Of a stretch of DNA of 64,000 nt, positions 42,784-51,989 are shown in pieces (positions within the stretch are counted from its first letter, which is position 1; every line of letters begins with the position of its first letter). A model generated the notes under the pieces. It was not told where the DNA came from. It saw only the letters and a list, made by a program, of their open reading frames with translations, and did no database searches. This DNA comes from Acidobacteriaceae bacterium (GTDB lineage: Bacteria > Acidobacteriota > Terriglobia > Terriglobales > Acidobacteriaceae): assembly GCA_030041435.1 (NCBI GenBank), contig JASHNW010000007.1:55445-119444 (forward strand), in the 5' to 3' direction. The position numbers and the translations under genes are program-made.

Positions 42784-43170
42784 TCACGCCCAGGTCAGCA
42801 CACCTTTCTGGCAGGCCCACACCAGGCCCTCGACCAGCAGCAACAGAAACACGAGCATCGCGATACAGGCTCCCAGCGTCAGGCCGGTGAAGGCGACGGC
42901 AAAGGGGAGCAGAAAAACGGCCTCGACATCGAAGACAAGGAAAACAATCGCGTACAGATAGTAGGACGCACCGAACTGAATCCAGGCATCCCCCTTCGAC
43001 TCGAGACCGCACTCGTAGGTAGCGTTTTTCTCGGCGCCGGGCTTTTGCGGCGAAAAGAACTTCGCCCACAACCAGGCAAGCGCAAGCGGCGTAAAGCCAA
43101 AGGCTACAGCTCCGATCAGCAGCGCGACAACGGTGAGCCAGGGGTGCTCTGGGTTACTCATCCACTCCAT
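42784..43170 (-). CDS. nuoA: Complex I subunit NuoA
   Basis: 128 residues, three membrane helices. The loop [41 protein letters not shown] carries the conserved cysteine and the acidic FDVE motif. ATG at 43170 is chosen; ATG at 43161 would shorten it by three residues, and neither has a strong ribosome site. It opens the 12-gene operon nuoABCDIHJKLMMN and is divergent from nifJ. Confidence 0.95.
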   Translation of the reverse strand: MEWMSNPEHPWLTVVALLIGAVAFGFTPLALAWLWAKFFSPQKPGAEKNATYECGLESKGDAWIQFGASYYLYAIVFLVFDVEAVFLLPFAVAFTGLTLGACIAMLVFLLLLVEGLVWACQKGVLTWA

Positions 43171-43182
43171 CCGACTGCAGCG

Positions 43183-43226
43183 AGGGTACCTGTCCGGAGG
43201 GTGGGCTCTCCGTGACCGGAATCACA
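43183..43226 (-). promoter_or_regulatory. CRP/FNR-family-like operator and -10 box upstream of nuoA
   Basis: CGTGACCGGAATCACA at 43211-43226 (as read on +) is a TGTGA-N6-TCACA-type palindrome. Its centre is 48 bases before the nuoA ATG. On the minus strand TACCCT at 43188-43183 is a weak -10; a start about seven bases later would put the palindrome near -42. Confidence 0.55.
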
Positions 43227-43317
43227 CCGCAGGCACAGGGCGCTTCCGGAGGTTCCCGGGACAGCAGCCAGTCGGCCGCGGCAAAGCCTTTGCTCGAACA
43301 TTTTATCCTCGCACACT

Positions 43318-43333
43318 TGTGTTCTCTGTCACA
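43318..43333 (+). promoter_or_regulatory. CRP/FNR-family-like operator upstream of nifJ
   Basis: TGTGTTCTCTGTCACA is a nine-of-ten match to TGTGA-N6-TCACA, centred 88 bases before the nifJ ATG and 107 bases from the palindrome serving nuoA on the other strand. No clear -10 box lies at the activator distance; TACTAC at 43344 is one weak option. Confidence 0.45.
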
Positions 43334-43413
43334 GCGAGTGGTTACTACTGGGGCGCAGACTTTTTCTGTTGAGGTTCGGGCGTTATCGCACGCGCGCGGC
43401 CCCGGGGAGAGAT

Positions 43414-46400
43414 ATGAGCGCACCCAGCAAAACAGCGATTTTCGACGGCAATGAGGCGGCTGCCTCTGTAGCCTACCGTTTCTCCGAAGTCGTAGCCATC
43501 TATCCGATTACGCCGTCGTCGCCGATGGCCGAGTTTGCCGATCAGTGGAGCGAAGAGGGCCGCAAAAACATCTGGGGCGCGGTGCCAAAGGTGGCGGAAC
43601 TGCAGAGCGAGGGCGGCGCGGCTGGCGCGATGCACGGAGCCCTGCAGGGCGGAGCCTTCGCCACCACGTTTACGGCATCGCAGGGCCTGCTTCTGATGAT
43701 CCCTAATATGTATAAGATTGCCGGTGAGTTGACGCCGTCGGTGATGCACGTGACGGCGCGGTCGATCGCGACCCATGCGCTGTCGATCTTTGGCGATCAT
43801 TCGGACGTGATGGGCTGCCGGCAGACCGGCTACGCGATGCTGGCGTCGAATTCCGTGCAGGAAGCGGCCGATCTGGCGACGATTGCGCACCTGGCCACGC
43901 TGGAGGCTCGGATTCCGTTCATGCATTTCTTCGACGGGTTTCGTACGTCTCATGAAATCAACAAGGTACAGCCGATTTCCGATGAGACCATCCTGGCGCT
44001 GCTGGACGAGAAGGCGGTGCGGGCGCACCGGGAACGGTCGCTTTCTCCGGATCGGCCGGTGCTGCGCGGATCGGCGCAGAATCCGGACGTTTTCTTCCAG
44101 GCGCGCGAGGCGTGCAACCCCTACTACCTGGCGTGCCCGGTGATTGTGCAGGACGTGATGGACCGCTTCGCGCGGCAGACGGGTCGCGCCTATCGGCTGT
44201 TCGACTACTACGGCGCGCCGGATGCGGACCGCGTGATCATCCTGATGGGCTCGGGCGCGGGCGCCGCCGAGGAGGCCATCGACGCGCTGAACGCGCAGGG
44301 CGAGAAGCTGGGGCTGCTGAAAGTGCGGCTGTTCCGGCCCTTCGCCACGGAGGCTTTCCTGACAGCCCTGCCGGAGACGGTGCGGAAGATTGCTGTTCTG
44401 GACCGCACCAAGGAGCCGGGCTCGACGGGCGAGCCGCTGTATCAGGACGTGGTGACCGTGATTGCCGAGGCGCTGTCGAACGGACGCCTGCCGCTCTCGC
44501 AGTTCCCGGTGATCGTGGGCGGACGGTACGGGCTGTCGTCGAAGGAATTTACGCCGGCCATGGTGAAGGGCATCTACGACGAGCTGGCGAAGCCGCATCC
44601 GAAGAACCACTTCACGATCGGGATCGACGACGACGTCACGCACTCCAGCCTGAAGTGGGACGAGAGCTTCTCGACAGAAAATCCGAAGACGGTGCGGGCG
44701 CTGTTCTACGGGCTGGGGTCGGACGGAACGGTCGGCGCGAACAAGAATTCGATCAAGATCATCGGCTCGGAGACTCCGAACTACGCGCAGGGCTACTTTG
44801 TCTACGACTCGAAGAAGTCCGGGTCGCTGACCACGTCGCACCTGCGCTTTGGACCGGAGCCGATCCGCTCGACGTACCTGATTTCGCGGGCGAACTTTAT
44901 CGCGTGCCACCAGTTCGAGTTCCTGGAGAAGACCGATGTGCTGGCTGCCGCTGAGCCGGGAGCGGTCTTCCTGCTGAACAGCCCCTACGGGCGGGGAGAA
45001 GTGTGGGAGCACCTGCCGAAGACGATTCAAAAGACGATCCTTGAAAAGAAGTTGAAGCTCTATGTGATCGACGGCTACACCGTGGCTCGCGAAAACGGGA
45101 TGGGCAACCGCATCAACACAGTGATGCAAACCTGCTTCTTTGCGATTAGCGGAGTGCTGCCGCGCGAAGAGGCCATTGAGCAGATCAAGAAAGCGATCAA
45201 GAAGACCTACGGGAAGCGCGGTGACGCGGTCGTGCAGCAGAACTACGCCGCCGTCGATGCCGCCCTCGCGCACCTGCATCCAGTGAAGGCCCCGGAGCAT
45301 GTGACCGCGCATTTCGACATTCTGCCGGCGATACCGGCGAAGGCGCCCGCATTCGTACGCGACGTGCTGGGAGCCATGGCAGCCGGGCACGGCGACCTGC
45401 TGCCGGTGAGCGCGCTGCCTCCGGGCGGAACGTTCCCGACAGCGACGGCAAAGTGGGAGAAGCGGAACATCGCGCAGTTCATTCCGGTTTGGGACGAGGA
45501 TCTGTGCATCCAGTGCGGCAAGTGCGTCATGGTGTGCCCGCATGCGGTGATCCGGGCCAAAGTTTATGACGCCTCGCTGCTTCCGGGCGCGCCGGCGACG
45601 TTTAAGTCGGCGAAGCCAAAGTGGCGCGGCATGGACAACGAGCTGTATACGCTGCAGGTTTCGCCGGAAGACTGCACCGGCTGCACCCTTTGTGTGGAGA
45701 TTTGCCCCGCAAAGAGCAAGACCGACCCCGCGCACAAAGCGCTCAACATGCAGCCGCAGCAGCCGCTGCGGGTTCCGGAGCGCGCCAACTGGGAGTTCTT
45801 CGAGGCTCTGCCGACCGTGGCGCGCGATCGGCTGTCGCATGGGCAGGTGAAAGACATCCAGCTGCTGGAGCCGTTGTTCGAGTTCTCCGGCGCATGCTCG
45901 GGCTGCGGCGAAACACCGTACATCAAGCTGCTGACGCAGCTCTTTGGCGATCGGCTGCTGATTGCCAACGCGACGGGTTGCTCGTCGATCTACGGCGGTA
46001 ACCTGCCGACCACGCCGTACTGCCAGAACGAAGAGGGACGCGGACCGGCATGGTCGAACTCCCTGTTTGAAGACAACGCCGAGTTTGGGCTGGGCATGCG
46101 CCTGGCCGTGGATCAGCAGAAGGCTTATGCCGAAGGGCTGGCAGCGAAGCTGGCGCCGGTGCTGGGCGAAGAGCTGGTCCATGCCACGCTGGAGGCCGAT
46201 CAGACGAAGGAGGCCGGCATCCAGTTGCAGCGGCAGCGAATTGCTGAAATCCGGGCAAAGCTGGCGACGGTGGATTCAGCCGACGCGCGGAGTCTGGACG
46301 CAGTGGCCGATTCGCTGGTGCGTCGCAGCGTGTGGATCATTGGCGGCGATGGCTGGGCGTACGACATCGGCTTCGGCGGCCTCGATCACGTGCTGGGCTC

Positions 46401-47043
46401 CGGGAAGAATGTGAAGGTCCTGGTGCTGGACACCGAGGTGTACTCGAACACAGGCGGCCAGATGTCGAAATCCACGCCGCGCGGCGCGGTCGCCAAGTTC
46501 GCGGCCGGCGGCAAATCGACCAGCAAGAAGGACCTCGCCATGGAGGCGGTCGCGTACGGGTCAGTCTATGTGGCGCGGGTCGCGTTGGGGGCGAACGACA
46601 GTCACACCCTGAAGGCGTTCCAGGAAGCGGAGGCGTGGGATGGCCCATCGATCATCATTGCGTACAGCCACTGCATCGCCCACGGGTACGATCTGTCCCA
46701 GGGCCTGGATCACCAGAAAGCAGCGGTGAACTCCGGTTACTGGCCGCTGATGCGGTACAACCCGGCATTACGCGCGGAAGGGAAGAACCCATTCATCCTC
46801 GATTCGCGGGCGCCCTCGATTCCACTGAAGGACTATGTTTACCACGAGTCGCGCTACACCATGCTGCAGCGAGCGCATCCGGAGGTGGCCGAAGAGCTGC
46901 TGAAGGAAGCCACCGACGACGTGGAGCGCACGTGGCGTGTCTACTCAGGCCGCGCAGCGATGCCTGGCCGGGCGCAGACGCCCAACATCTCGCCGCGTAA
47001 CGGGCACGAAGTGGCTGCGCCCAAGCCGGCCGGCGACGAGTAA
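43414..47043 (+). CDS. nifJ: Pyruvate:ferredoxin (flavodoxin) oxidoreductase
   Basis: 1209 residues, a full-length single-chain enzyme. It splits pyruvate and CoA to acetyl-CoA, CO2 and reduced ferredoxin. Domains in order: N-terminal pyruvate-binding domain ([14 protein letters not shown], then [16 protein letters not shown]); middle domains with [19 protein letters not shown] in [12 protein letters not shown]; the two-cluster ferredoxin domain with [12 protein letters not shown] (from C698) and [12 protein letters not shown] (from C754); and the thiamine-diphosphate domain with [11 protein letters not shown] (C828) and [23 protein letters not shown] precedes ATG 43414. It is divergent from an EFG-less complex I operon, its likely electron sink. 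Confidence 0.97.
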   Translation: MSAPSKTAIFDGNEAAASVAYRFSEVVAIYPITPSSPMAEFADQWSEEGRKNIWGAVPKVAELQSEGGAAGAMHGALQGGAFATTFTASQGLLLMIPNMYKIAGELTPSVMHVTARSIATHALSIFGDHSDVMGCRQTGYAMLASNSVQEAADLATIAHLATLEARIPFMHFFDGFRTSHEINKVQPISDETILALLDEKAVRAHRERSLSPDRPVLRGSAQNPDVFFQAREACNPYYLACPVIVQDVMDRFARQTGRAYRLFDYYGAPDADRVIILMGSGAGAAEEAIDALNAQGEKLGLLKVRLFRPFATEAFLTALPETVRKIAVLDRTKEPGSTGEPLYQDVVTVIAEALSNGRLPLSQFPVIVGGRYGLSSKEFTPAMVKGIYDELAKPHPKNHFTIGIDDDVTHSSLKWDESFSTENPKTVRALFYGLGSDGTVGANKNSIKIIGSETPNYAQGYFVYDSKKSGSLTTSHLRFGPEPIRSTYLISRANFIACHQFEFLEKTDVLAAAEPGAVFLLNSPYGRGEVWEHLPKTIQKTILEKKLKLYVIDGYTVARENGMGNRINTVMQTCFFAISGVLPREEAIEQIKKAIKKTYGKRGDAVVQQNYAAVDAALAHLHPVKAPEHVTAHFDILPAIPAKAPAFVRDVLGAMAAGHGDLLPVSALPPGGTFPTATAKWEKRNIAQFIPVWDEDLCIQCGKCVMVCPHAVIRAKVYDASLLPGAPATFKSAKPKWRGMDNELYTLQVSPEDCTGCTLCVEICPAKSKTDPAHKALNMQPQQPLRVPERANWEFFEALPTVARDRLSHGQVKDIQLLEPLFEFSGACSGCGETPYIKLLTQLFGDRLLIANATGCSSIYGGNLPTTPYCQNEEGRGPAWSNSLFEDNAEFGLGMRLAVDQQKAYAEGLAAKLAPVLGEELVHATLEADQTKEAGIQLQRQRIAEIRAKLATVDSADARSLDAVADSLVRRSVWIIGGDGWAYDIGFGGLDHVLGSGKNVKVLVLDTEVYSNTGGQMSKSTPRGAVAKFAAGGKSTSKKDLAMEAVAYGSVYVARVALGANDSHTLKAFQEAEAWDGPSIIIAYSHCIAHGYDLSQGLDHQKAAVNSGYWPLMRYNPALRAEGKNPFILDSRAPSIPLKDYVYHESRYTMLQRAHPEVAEELLKEATDDVERTWRVYSGRAAMPGRAQTPNISPRNGHEVAAPKPAGDE

Positions 47044-47071
47044 GTTTCGCTGTTGTTTTTTATCCTTGCGA

Positions 47072-47098
47072 CGGGGCCGACTGGCAACAGCGGCCCCG
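47072..47098 (+). terminator. Probable intrinsic terminator after nifJ
   Basis: Perfect eight-pair stem CGGGGCCG / CGGCCCCG with an 11-base loop, starting 28 bases after the nifJ stop. The following ATTTGTTT is only moderately T-rich. Confidence 0.65.
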
Positions 47099-47230
47099 AT
47101 TTGTTTCGCGGCACCGGGCGCCAATGAACTGCCCCGGATGTCCCGGCCGCTACTGGTCTACAATGACCAGAAGCCGCTTGCCTGCGCAGGTGCTTTGAGA
47201 CTTCCCGGGTTGGCGCGCATCTTCTCTATC

Positions 47231-48748
47231 ATGATCGAACACCCTATTCCAGAAGCCCTTACATTTGATGACGTTCTTTTAGCGCCCGCATGGAGCGAAG
47301 TCGTGCCTGCTCAGGTGAGTACGCAGACGCGGCTCACGAAGCGCATCACTCTGGCCACCCCCCTGCTCAGCGCGGCCATGGATACGGTGACCGAGTCGCG
47401 CATGGCGATCGCCATGGCGCAACAGGGCGGCCTTGGCATCGTGCACCGCAACCTGACCATTGCGCAGCAGGCGGGCGAGATTGACAAGGTGAAGCGCTCG
47501 GAGAGCGGGATGATCGTCGATCCGGTGACGGTTGCGCCCGAGCAGCTCATCGCCGATGCGCTGGAAGTGATGCGCCGGTACAAGATCTCCGGCGTGCCGG
47601 TGACGCGCAGGGGAAAGCTGGTCGGCATCCTGACCAATCGCGACCTGCGCTTCGAGACGCGAACCGACATTCCCATCAGCGAGGTGATGACGAAGACGAA
47701 CCTCATCACGGTTCCGGTAGGAACGACGCTCGAGCAGGCCGAGGAGATCCTGCACCAGCATCGCGTGGAGAAGCTGCTGGTGGTGAGCGACGAGTATGAG
47801 CTGAAGGGCCTCATCACCGTCAAGGACATCCAGAAAAAGCTGAAGTATCCCAACGCGTCGAAGGACGAGCAGGGACGGCTGCGCGCAGGCGCCGCGATCG
47901 GCGCGACGGGCGACTTTATGGAGCGCGCGGCAGAGCTGGTGCGGAACCGCGTCGACGTGCTGGCGATTGATTCAGCGCACGGGCACCAGGCACGCGTGCT
48001 CGAAGCGGTGCGGCTGATCAAATCGCGGTTCCCGCAGGTGGATCTGCTGGCCGGCAACATTGCCACACGCGAAGGGGCCGAGGCGCTGATCGATGCCGGA
48101 GCGGATGCGGTGAAGGTGGGCATCGGACCGGGCTCGATCTGCACCACGCGCATGGTGACCGGCGCGGGCATGCCGCAGATCACCGCCATCAGCGAGGCAT
48201 ACAAGACGGCGAGCAAGCACGGCGTTCCGCTGATCGCCGACGGCGGCATCAAGTACTCGGGCGACATCACCAAGGCGATTGCCGCGGGCGCGAGCGTGAT
48301 CATGATCGGGTCGCTGTTTGCGGGCGTCGACGAGAGCCCGGGCGAGACGATCCTGTACCAGGGGCGTTCATTCAAGGCGTACCGCGGCATGGGGTCGCTT
48401 TCGGCCATGGCGCAGGGCAGCGGCGAGCGCTACTTTCAGGGCAGCAAAGATATGGATGAGGCGAGCACGGAAGGCGTGGTCGATCGCGAGAGAAACGGCG
48501 GCAATCGGCTGGGCAAGTACGTGCCGGAAGGCATCGAGGGTCGCGTGCCGTACCGCGGGGCGCTGGAAGCGATGGTCTATCAGCTGGTCGGCGGGCTGCG
48601 GTCGGGCATGGGCTACGTGGGCTGCGGGACGATCGAGGAGCTGCAGACCAGGGCCAGGTTCGTGCGCATCTCGAGCGCCGGGCTGCGGGAAAGCCATGTC
48701 CACGATGTGCTGATCACGCGGGAAGCTCCGAACTATCACGTGGAGTAG
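47231..48748 (+). CDS. guaB: IMP dehydrogenase
   Basis: 505 residues from ATG at 47231; no clear ribosome site. The TIM barrel is interrupted at about residues 96-210 by a pair of CBS domains ([33 protein letters not shown] repeats). The catalytic cysteine is C304 in [15 protein letters not shown]; the flap [15 protein letters not shown] and the mobile R-Y region follow. It oxidises IMP to XMP, the first committed step to GMP. No guaA is next to it. Confidence 0.96.
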   Translation: MIEHPIPEALTFDDVLLAPAWSEVVPAQVSTQTRLTKRITLATPLLSAAMDTVTESRMAIAMAQQGGLGIVHRNLTIAQQAGEIDKVKRSESGMIVDPVTVAPEQLIADALEVMRRYKISGVPVTRRGKLVGILTNRDLRFETRTDIPISEVMTKTNLITVPVGTTLEQAEEILHQHRVEKLLVVSDEYELKGLITVKDIQKKLKYPNASKDEQGRLRAGAAIGATGDFMERAAELVRNRVDVLAIDSAHGHQARVLEAVRLIKSRFPQVDLLAGNIATREGAEALIDAGADAVKVGIGPGSICTTRMVTGAGMPQITAISEAYKTASKHGVPLIADGGIKYSGDITKAIAAGASVIMIGSLFAGVDESPGETILYQGRSFKAYRGMGSLSAMAQGSGERYFQGSKDMDEASTEGVVDRERNGGNRLGKYVPEGIEGRVPYRGALEAMVYQLVGGLRSGMGYVGCGTIEELQTRARFVRISSAGLRESHVHDVLITREAPNYHVE

Positions 48749-49253
48749 TGGAACCAGATGGTCGCTGGGCTGTTGTGGGGGCAGATAATTTTTTTCGTCA
48801 ACGAATCTGCTAAGTACCGTCCTCTCTATTAGCTGCGTGTTTGTTTTGAGGGCTTCAGAGGGTAACTACTGGAAACGAAGGCAGTTCTCGGGGGCTTCAA
48901 TACGGCTGTTTTTCGCCCCTGCACGGGAAACAGGGTACCTGGCTGAGGGCTGCAGATGGGCGCGGTGAGCGACGGCTCCGATCATTTGCGAATGTGAAGG
49001 CGTCGCTGAGACCACAATCGAGGTCATGAGTCAGCTCATGAAAAAGGAAAAGGACCGCGGCGGCTGCGGTCCTTTTTTGTTTTTTGCTCTATAAGTTCAG
49101 TATACCAAATCCAGCGAGTAAGTCTGCCAACTTTCTCACGAGTTAGTGGTGTGTAAGTGGTCTGGAATGAGCCGGTGTTACTTTTGGATTGGACGCTTAC
49201 ACTTGACAGTTTTTCGGGTTGGGGAAGCAGTAGTGTGCGGCAAGCAGGCCGCA
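48749..49253. other. 505-bp gene-free stretch downstream of guaB; possible untranslated transcript
   Basis: No credible protein gene. It contains a GATAAT -10-like hexamer (48784-48789), a CCCTG/CAGGG small hairpin (48917-48935), a palindrome TCATGAG-TCAG-CTCATGA (49024-49041), a strong terminator (49048-49079) and, beyond it, a 7-bp inverted pair GTGTAAG/CTTACAC. A 22-codon frame (ATG 49026 to TAA 49094) runs through the terminator and is probably incidental. No tRNA, SRP RNA, RNase P or known riboswitch pattern is recognised. Confidence 0.5.
49048..49079 (+). terminator. Strong intrinsic terminator, about 300 bases past guaB
   Basis: Ten-pair perfect stem AAAGGACCGC / GCGGTCCTTT (49049-49058 and 49066-49075), seven-base loop, then a T-run interrupted once. 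The A-rich left arm also makes it usable from the minus strand, so it may end both directions. Confidence 0.85.
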
Positions 49254-50762
49254 CTATTTATGGCAGACGCAGGCGGCGTAGCTCTTTGCCGTTGTGTTGT
49301 CGAGCGAGCAGGCGTACTGGAACCAGAAGGGGGTTAGCTCGCCGGAAGCGTCGCCTTTGAAGTAGCTGCGGATGTACTGCTGGCTGGGACCGGTCTCGGC
49401 CTTCGGGTCGCGCTGGAACTGAGCGATGAGATCGCCGACCGCGGCGGCGGAGAACGCGGGCTCGTGATAGGCGGTTGCGTAGTCGTACTCTTCCGACCAC
49501 GTCGTTCCGATGCCGGTTTGGTTGGAGGCGACGAAGACGTCGTAGTCGCGCAGCGCGGCGGTGACGGGGTCGACCTGAGCCACGGTGAAAGATGGGTTGT
49601 TGCCGTCGACCGGGGAGACAGACGGGACTAACTTGAGCGGCACAGCGTTGGTTGCCGATGCGCCGGGGGTGCTGCCCTCGGGCGCGAGAAGGCGCATTTC
49701 GTCCATGTGGGTGTGGGCGAAGAGGCCGAGGCGCACGATGTCGGAATACTGCATCAGCAGATCGTCGATCTGCGTGGAGACAAGAAACAGGACGGGCGAC
49801 TCGCCGCCGCAGACATTACGGAACTTTTTGACCGTGGAGTAGGGATCGATGCCGGGCGGTATGTGTCCGATGACCCAGACATTCTGACCGTCCTGCTGGG
49901 CCTGCGCGAGCTGCTGGCCGAGCCATGCCACTTCCGCTGCGGCGGGCGCGGGGTTTTCCGCGCCGGCACAACTGCGGTATTTGGGAACGAGAAAGAGGTC
50001 GTTGAGGACGATGATGCGCGTATCCAGCATGGGCGGCGCCATAGTAACGCTGTAGTAGCCGCCGGTGCGGAACTCGGCGGCGGCCCGGCTCCGTGCGTAG
50101 TCGGGCAGGGCATCGGCGATGGTGGTGGCGGTGCGGGCGAGGAAGGCGCTGTCCGGATCGAGGCGGTAGTCGCCGCAGGGCGTGTCGTTGTTGCCGAGGG
50201 AGATGTAGATGGGCACGCCGGGATAAGCGGAACGGAGCTGGTCGACGACGAACTGCATGGTGTTGGCGGCGAAGTCGGCGTAGGCCTCGGGCGCGGCGCT
50301 GTGCACGAGCGCGTTGAAGCGGCAGTCGAAGGAGTGGGCGATGAGGTCGCCGGTGAGGGTGATGAACTGCGGATCGGGCTGTTTGGCGCGCATGGCGTCG
50401 AGGGCCGAGCGCAGAAGGGGATACGGTGTATCGACACCGCGAGCGCCGCACTGCTTTTGCAGAGCGTCGAAGGCCTGCTGCTGTTCGGGAGAAGGTGGCG
50501 AGGTGAGGACGGATTCCCACTGGCTGACCGGAGTTTGCGCCAGCAGGGGCGCTTTAGAGGGATCGTGGAAGGGATCGAAGTGGATGTCGCTGATCATGAG
50601 CGCGGAGATGGCGCCGTTGTTGGCGGCGGCATCTGCCGGCTTGTGTTTGCCGTGGTCCTTTGCGTGGGCCGCGGAGAGGCCGGGAGCGACAGCGAGCAAA
50701 ACGAGCAGGATTCCTCTCCAGCAGCAACGGACGAACGAAGGGCAAGAGGGTCGCGGATTCAA
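49254..50762 (-). CDS. Secreted metallophosphoesterase (acid sphingomyelinase-like)
   Basis: 502 residues. TTG at 50762, with GGGAG five bases before it, starts a signal peptide (GILLVLLAVAPGLSAAHA). The calcineurin-like metal motifs are all present: SDIHFD (D59, H61), LTGDLIAH, LGNNDTP, VIGHIPPG and FAHTHMDE. Together they bind two metal ions. The many cysteines and the C-terminal FWFQYACSLDNTTAKSY resemble acid sphingomyelinase-like phosphodiesterases, which are lysosomal or secreted. It acts in the periplasm or outside. Substrate unknown; lipid or phosphate scavenging is a guess. Confidence 0.9.
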   Translation of the reverse strand: MNPRPSCPSFVRCCWRGILLVLLAVAPGLSAAHAKDHGKHKPADAAANNGAISALMISDIHFDPFHDPSKAPLLAQTPVSQWESVLTSPPSPEQQQAFDALQKQCGARGVDTPYPLLRSALDAMRAKQPDPQFITLTGDLIAHSFDCRFNALVHSAAPEAYADFAANTMQFVVDQLRSAYPGVPIYISLGNNDTPCGDYRLDPDSAFLARTATTIADALPDYARSRAAAEFRTGGYYSVTMAPPMLDTRIIVLNDLFLVPKYRSCAGAENPAPAAAEVAWLGQQLAQAQQDGQNVWVIGHIPPGIDPYSTVKKFRNVCGGESPVLFLVSTQIDDLLMQYSDIVRLGLFAHTHMDEMRLLAPEGSTPGASATNAVPLKLVPSVSPVDGNNPSFTVAQVDPVTAALRDYDVFVASNQTGIGTTWSEEYDYATAYHEPAFSAAAVGDLIAQFQRDPKAETGPSQQYIRSYFKGDASGELTPFWFQYACSLDNTTAKSYAACVCHK

Positions 50763-50904
50763 TTGGGCTCCCGGGAGGATGGGGGGTGGAAAAGGCTGCG
50801 CAAACAGGATACGCCGGAGCGGCTGCGTTCAGGTGCTCGTATGCGACAAGGGAAGCGCGCCTTGCGCCGCACGCCACGCCCGCCGCATCGCCCAGTCGAG
50901 AGCG

Positions 50905-51180
50905 TTACTCGTTGCGCAGGGCCTCCATGGGCTGGACGCTCATGGCGCGGTGCGCGGGAATCAGCGTTGCCAGCGCTGCCACTGCGCTCATCAGAAGGGC
51001 GCCCAGCATGAGCGCCGCCGGACTGCTGCCGCCGGCGCCCATCAGCGAGTTGATCCATACCCGTGCGGCGAACGCCAGGGCCGCGCCCAGGGCGATGCCC
51101 GCCGCCGCAAGACGCGACATGCCCGAGAAGAGCAGCCGCAGAATTCTGGCGCGGCCCGCCCTTTTCGGATTCGAACAGTG
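50905..51180 (-). pseudogene. C-terminal remnant of an ADOP/FtsX permease
   Basis: About 85 codons encode the last part of an FtsX-type permease: RILRLLFSGMSRLAAAGIALGAALAFAARVW, a second helix LMLGALLMSAVAALATLIPA and the end HRAMSVQPMEALRNE, equivalent to ARRAA-VDP-ALRGE of the two intact copies in this window. Upstream the frame lacks the rest of the permease (over 700 residues) and runs into an unrelated gene. The left boundary is the stop codon; the right boundary is approximate. Confidence 0.75.
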
Positions 51181-51221
51181 GCTGAGCCGTGTCCCTGCGG
51201 CCCGGGTCGGCGCGTTGGCGG

Positions 51222-51836
51222 CTAGCGTTCTCCGCCGATGAGCGTTTTGGCTTCGGCCATGATGGCCGAGGGAGTGATGGCGACGAGGAAGGTATTGCCG
51301 CATTCAAACTGCGCCAGGCCGTCGGGGTCGGGCGTGAGGGAGCGGATCCAGAAGGCCTCGCGGCGGATGATGGCGGCGCATTTTTCGTGGCCGCAGCGAT
51401 CGAGCAGCGCGTGGCAGTGGCGATGCAGATCGAAGTTCGGGTCGCGCAGAGTGTCGATGGGGAAACGCGCGGTCATGCGCACGCGGTAGTGGTAAGTGGC
51501 GATGGCCAGCTGGATAGAGCGGTCGCGGCAGGTGAGCAGATTCTGGCGCGCGGTGAGCCACACCGGTCCGGTTCCGAGCGAAGACGGCGAGGTAGCAAGC
51601 AGGGTGTGGCTGCGCCGGATGCGTCCCCAGCGCGGCGAGATGATGAGGTGCTCGGACGCGCCTTCGACCAGGGAGGCGTCGGGGTCGAAACACCGGACGA
51701 GGCGCTCAGCGTCAGCGGCATGGTCAAACAAGGGGCCTCCGTTGGGCTCCGGCTGCGCGAACGGGGCGCAGGGGAGCTGCGTGCCCTGGCCGTTGCCGCT
51801 GCGCGCAGAGCGATCGAGCGGGCGAGGGGGGCACAA
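51222..51836 (-). CDS. Protein of unknown function
   Basis: Up to 204 residues. The frame begins right after a stop codon, and TTG at 51836 is the only early start, so the true N-terminus is uncertain; conserved-looking sequence begins near PLFDHAADAERLVRCFDPDASLVEG. The rest is a mixed alpha/beta soluble protein, with LATSPSSLGTGPVWLTARQNLLTCRD and HCHALLDRCGHEKCAAIIRREAFWIRSLTPDPDGLAQFECGN. The latter holds several His and Cys residues that could bind metal, but no known motif is evident. Codon phase and amino-acid balance favour this strand over the opposite one. No neighbour explains it. Confidence 0.55.
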   Translation of the reverse strand: MCPPRPLDRSARSGNGQGTQLPCAPFAQPEPNGGPLFDHAADAERLVRCFDPDASLVEGASEHLIISPRWGRIRRSHTLLATSPSSLGTGPVWLTARQNLLTCRDRSIQLAIATYHYRVRMTARFPIDTLRDPNFDLHRHCHALLDRCGHEKCAAIIRREAFWIRSLTPDPDGLAQFECGNTFLVAITPSAIMAEAKTLIGGER

Positions 51837-51989
51837 CGTTTACAAGGATGGAGCATGAAGCGGGTGGGAGTAAAGGAGTTTTGTTAAGACAGGATGGGTG
51901 CGGGCGGCGGGGTCGCAGCGGTGGGATTTTTACTTCCGGGGCCTGTAAGATGCTCTCGGAAAGCCGGTCCTGAGACTGCGGAGCGACTG

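Noticed and set aside
40376..43170. The complex as a membrane-bound hydrogenase or formate hydrogenlyase
   Set aside because: NuoD has the quinone-site loop and lacks the CxxC nickel ligands of hydrogenase large subunits; NuoA, J and K are all present as in complex I.
43345..46182. Open frame of 945 codons opposite nifJ
   Set aside because: It is antisense to a full-length, highly conserved gene, is Arg/His/Gln-rich with no domain, and arises from GC-rich third positions.
48805..48810. GCAGAT/ATCTGC inverted pair (48781-48786 and 48805-48810) as the guaB terminator
   Set aside because: Only six pairs with an 18-base loop, and the T-run lies inside the loop, not after the stem.
49036..49254. 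Minus-strand frame of 72 codons over the terminator
   Set aside because: It runs through a perfect intrinsic terminator and has no ribosome site or recognisable domain.
51189..51887. Plus-strand frame of 232 codons opposite the unknown gene at 51222-51836
   Set aside because: Amino-acid balance (Gly/Arg/Ala/Val-rich) looks like a shadow; the minus-strand frame looks more like a protein, though neither is certain.
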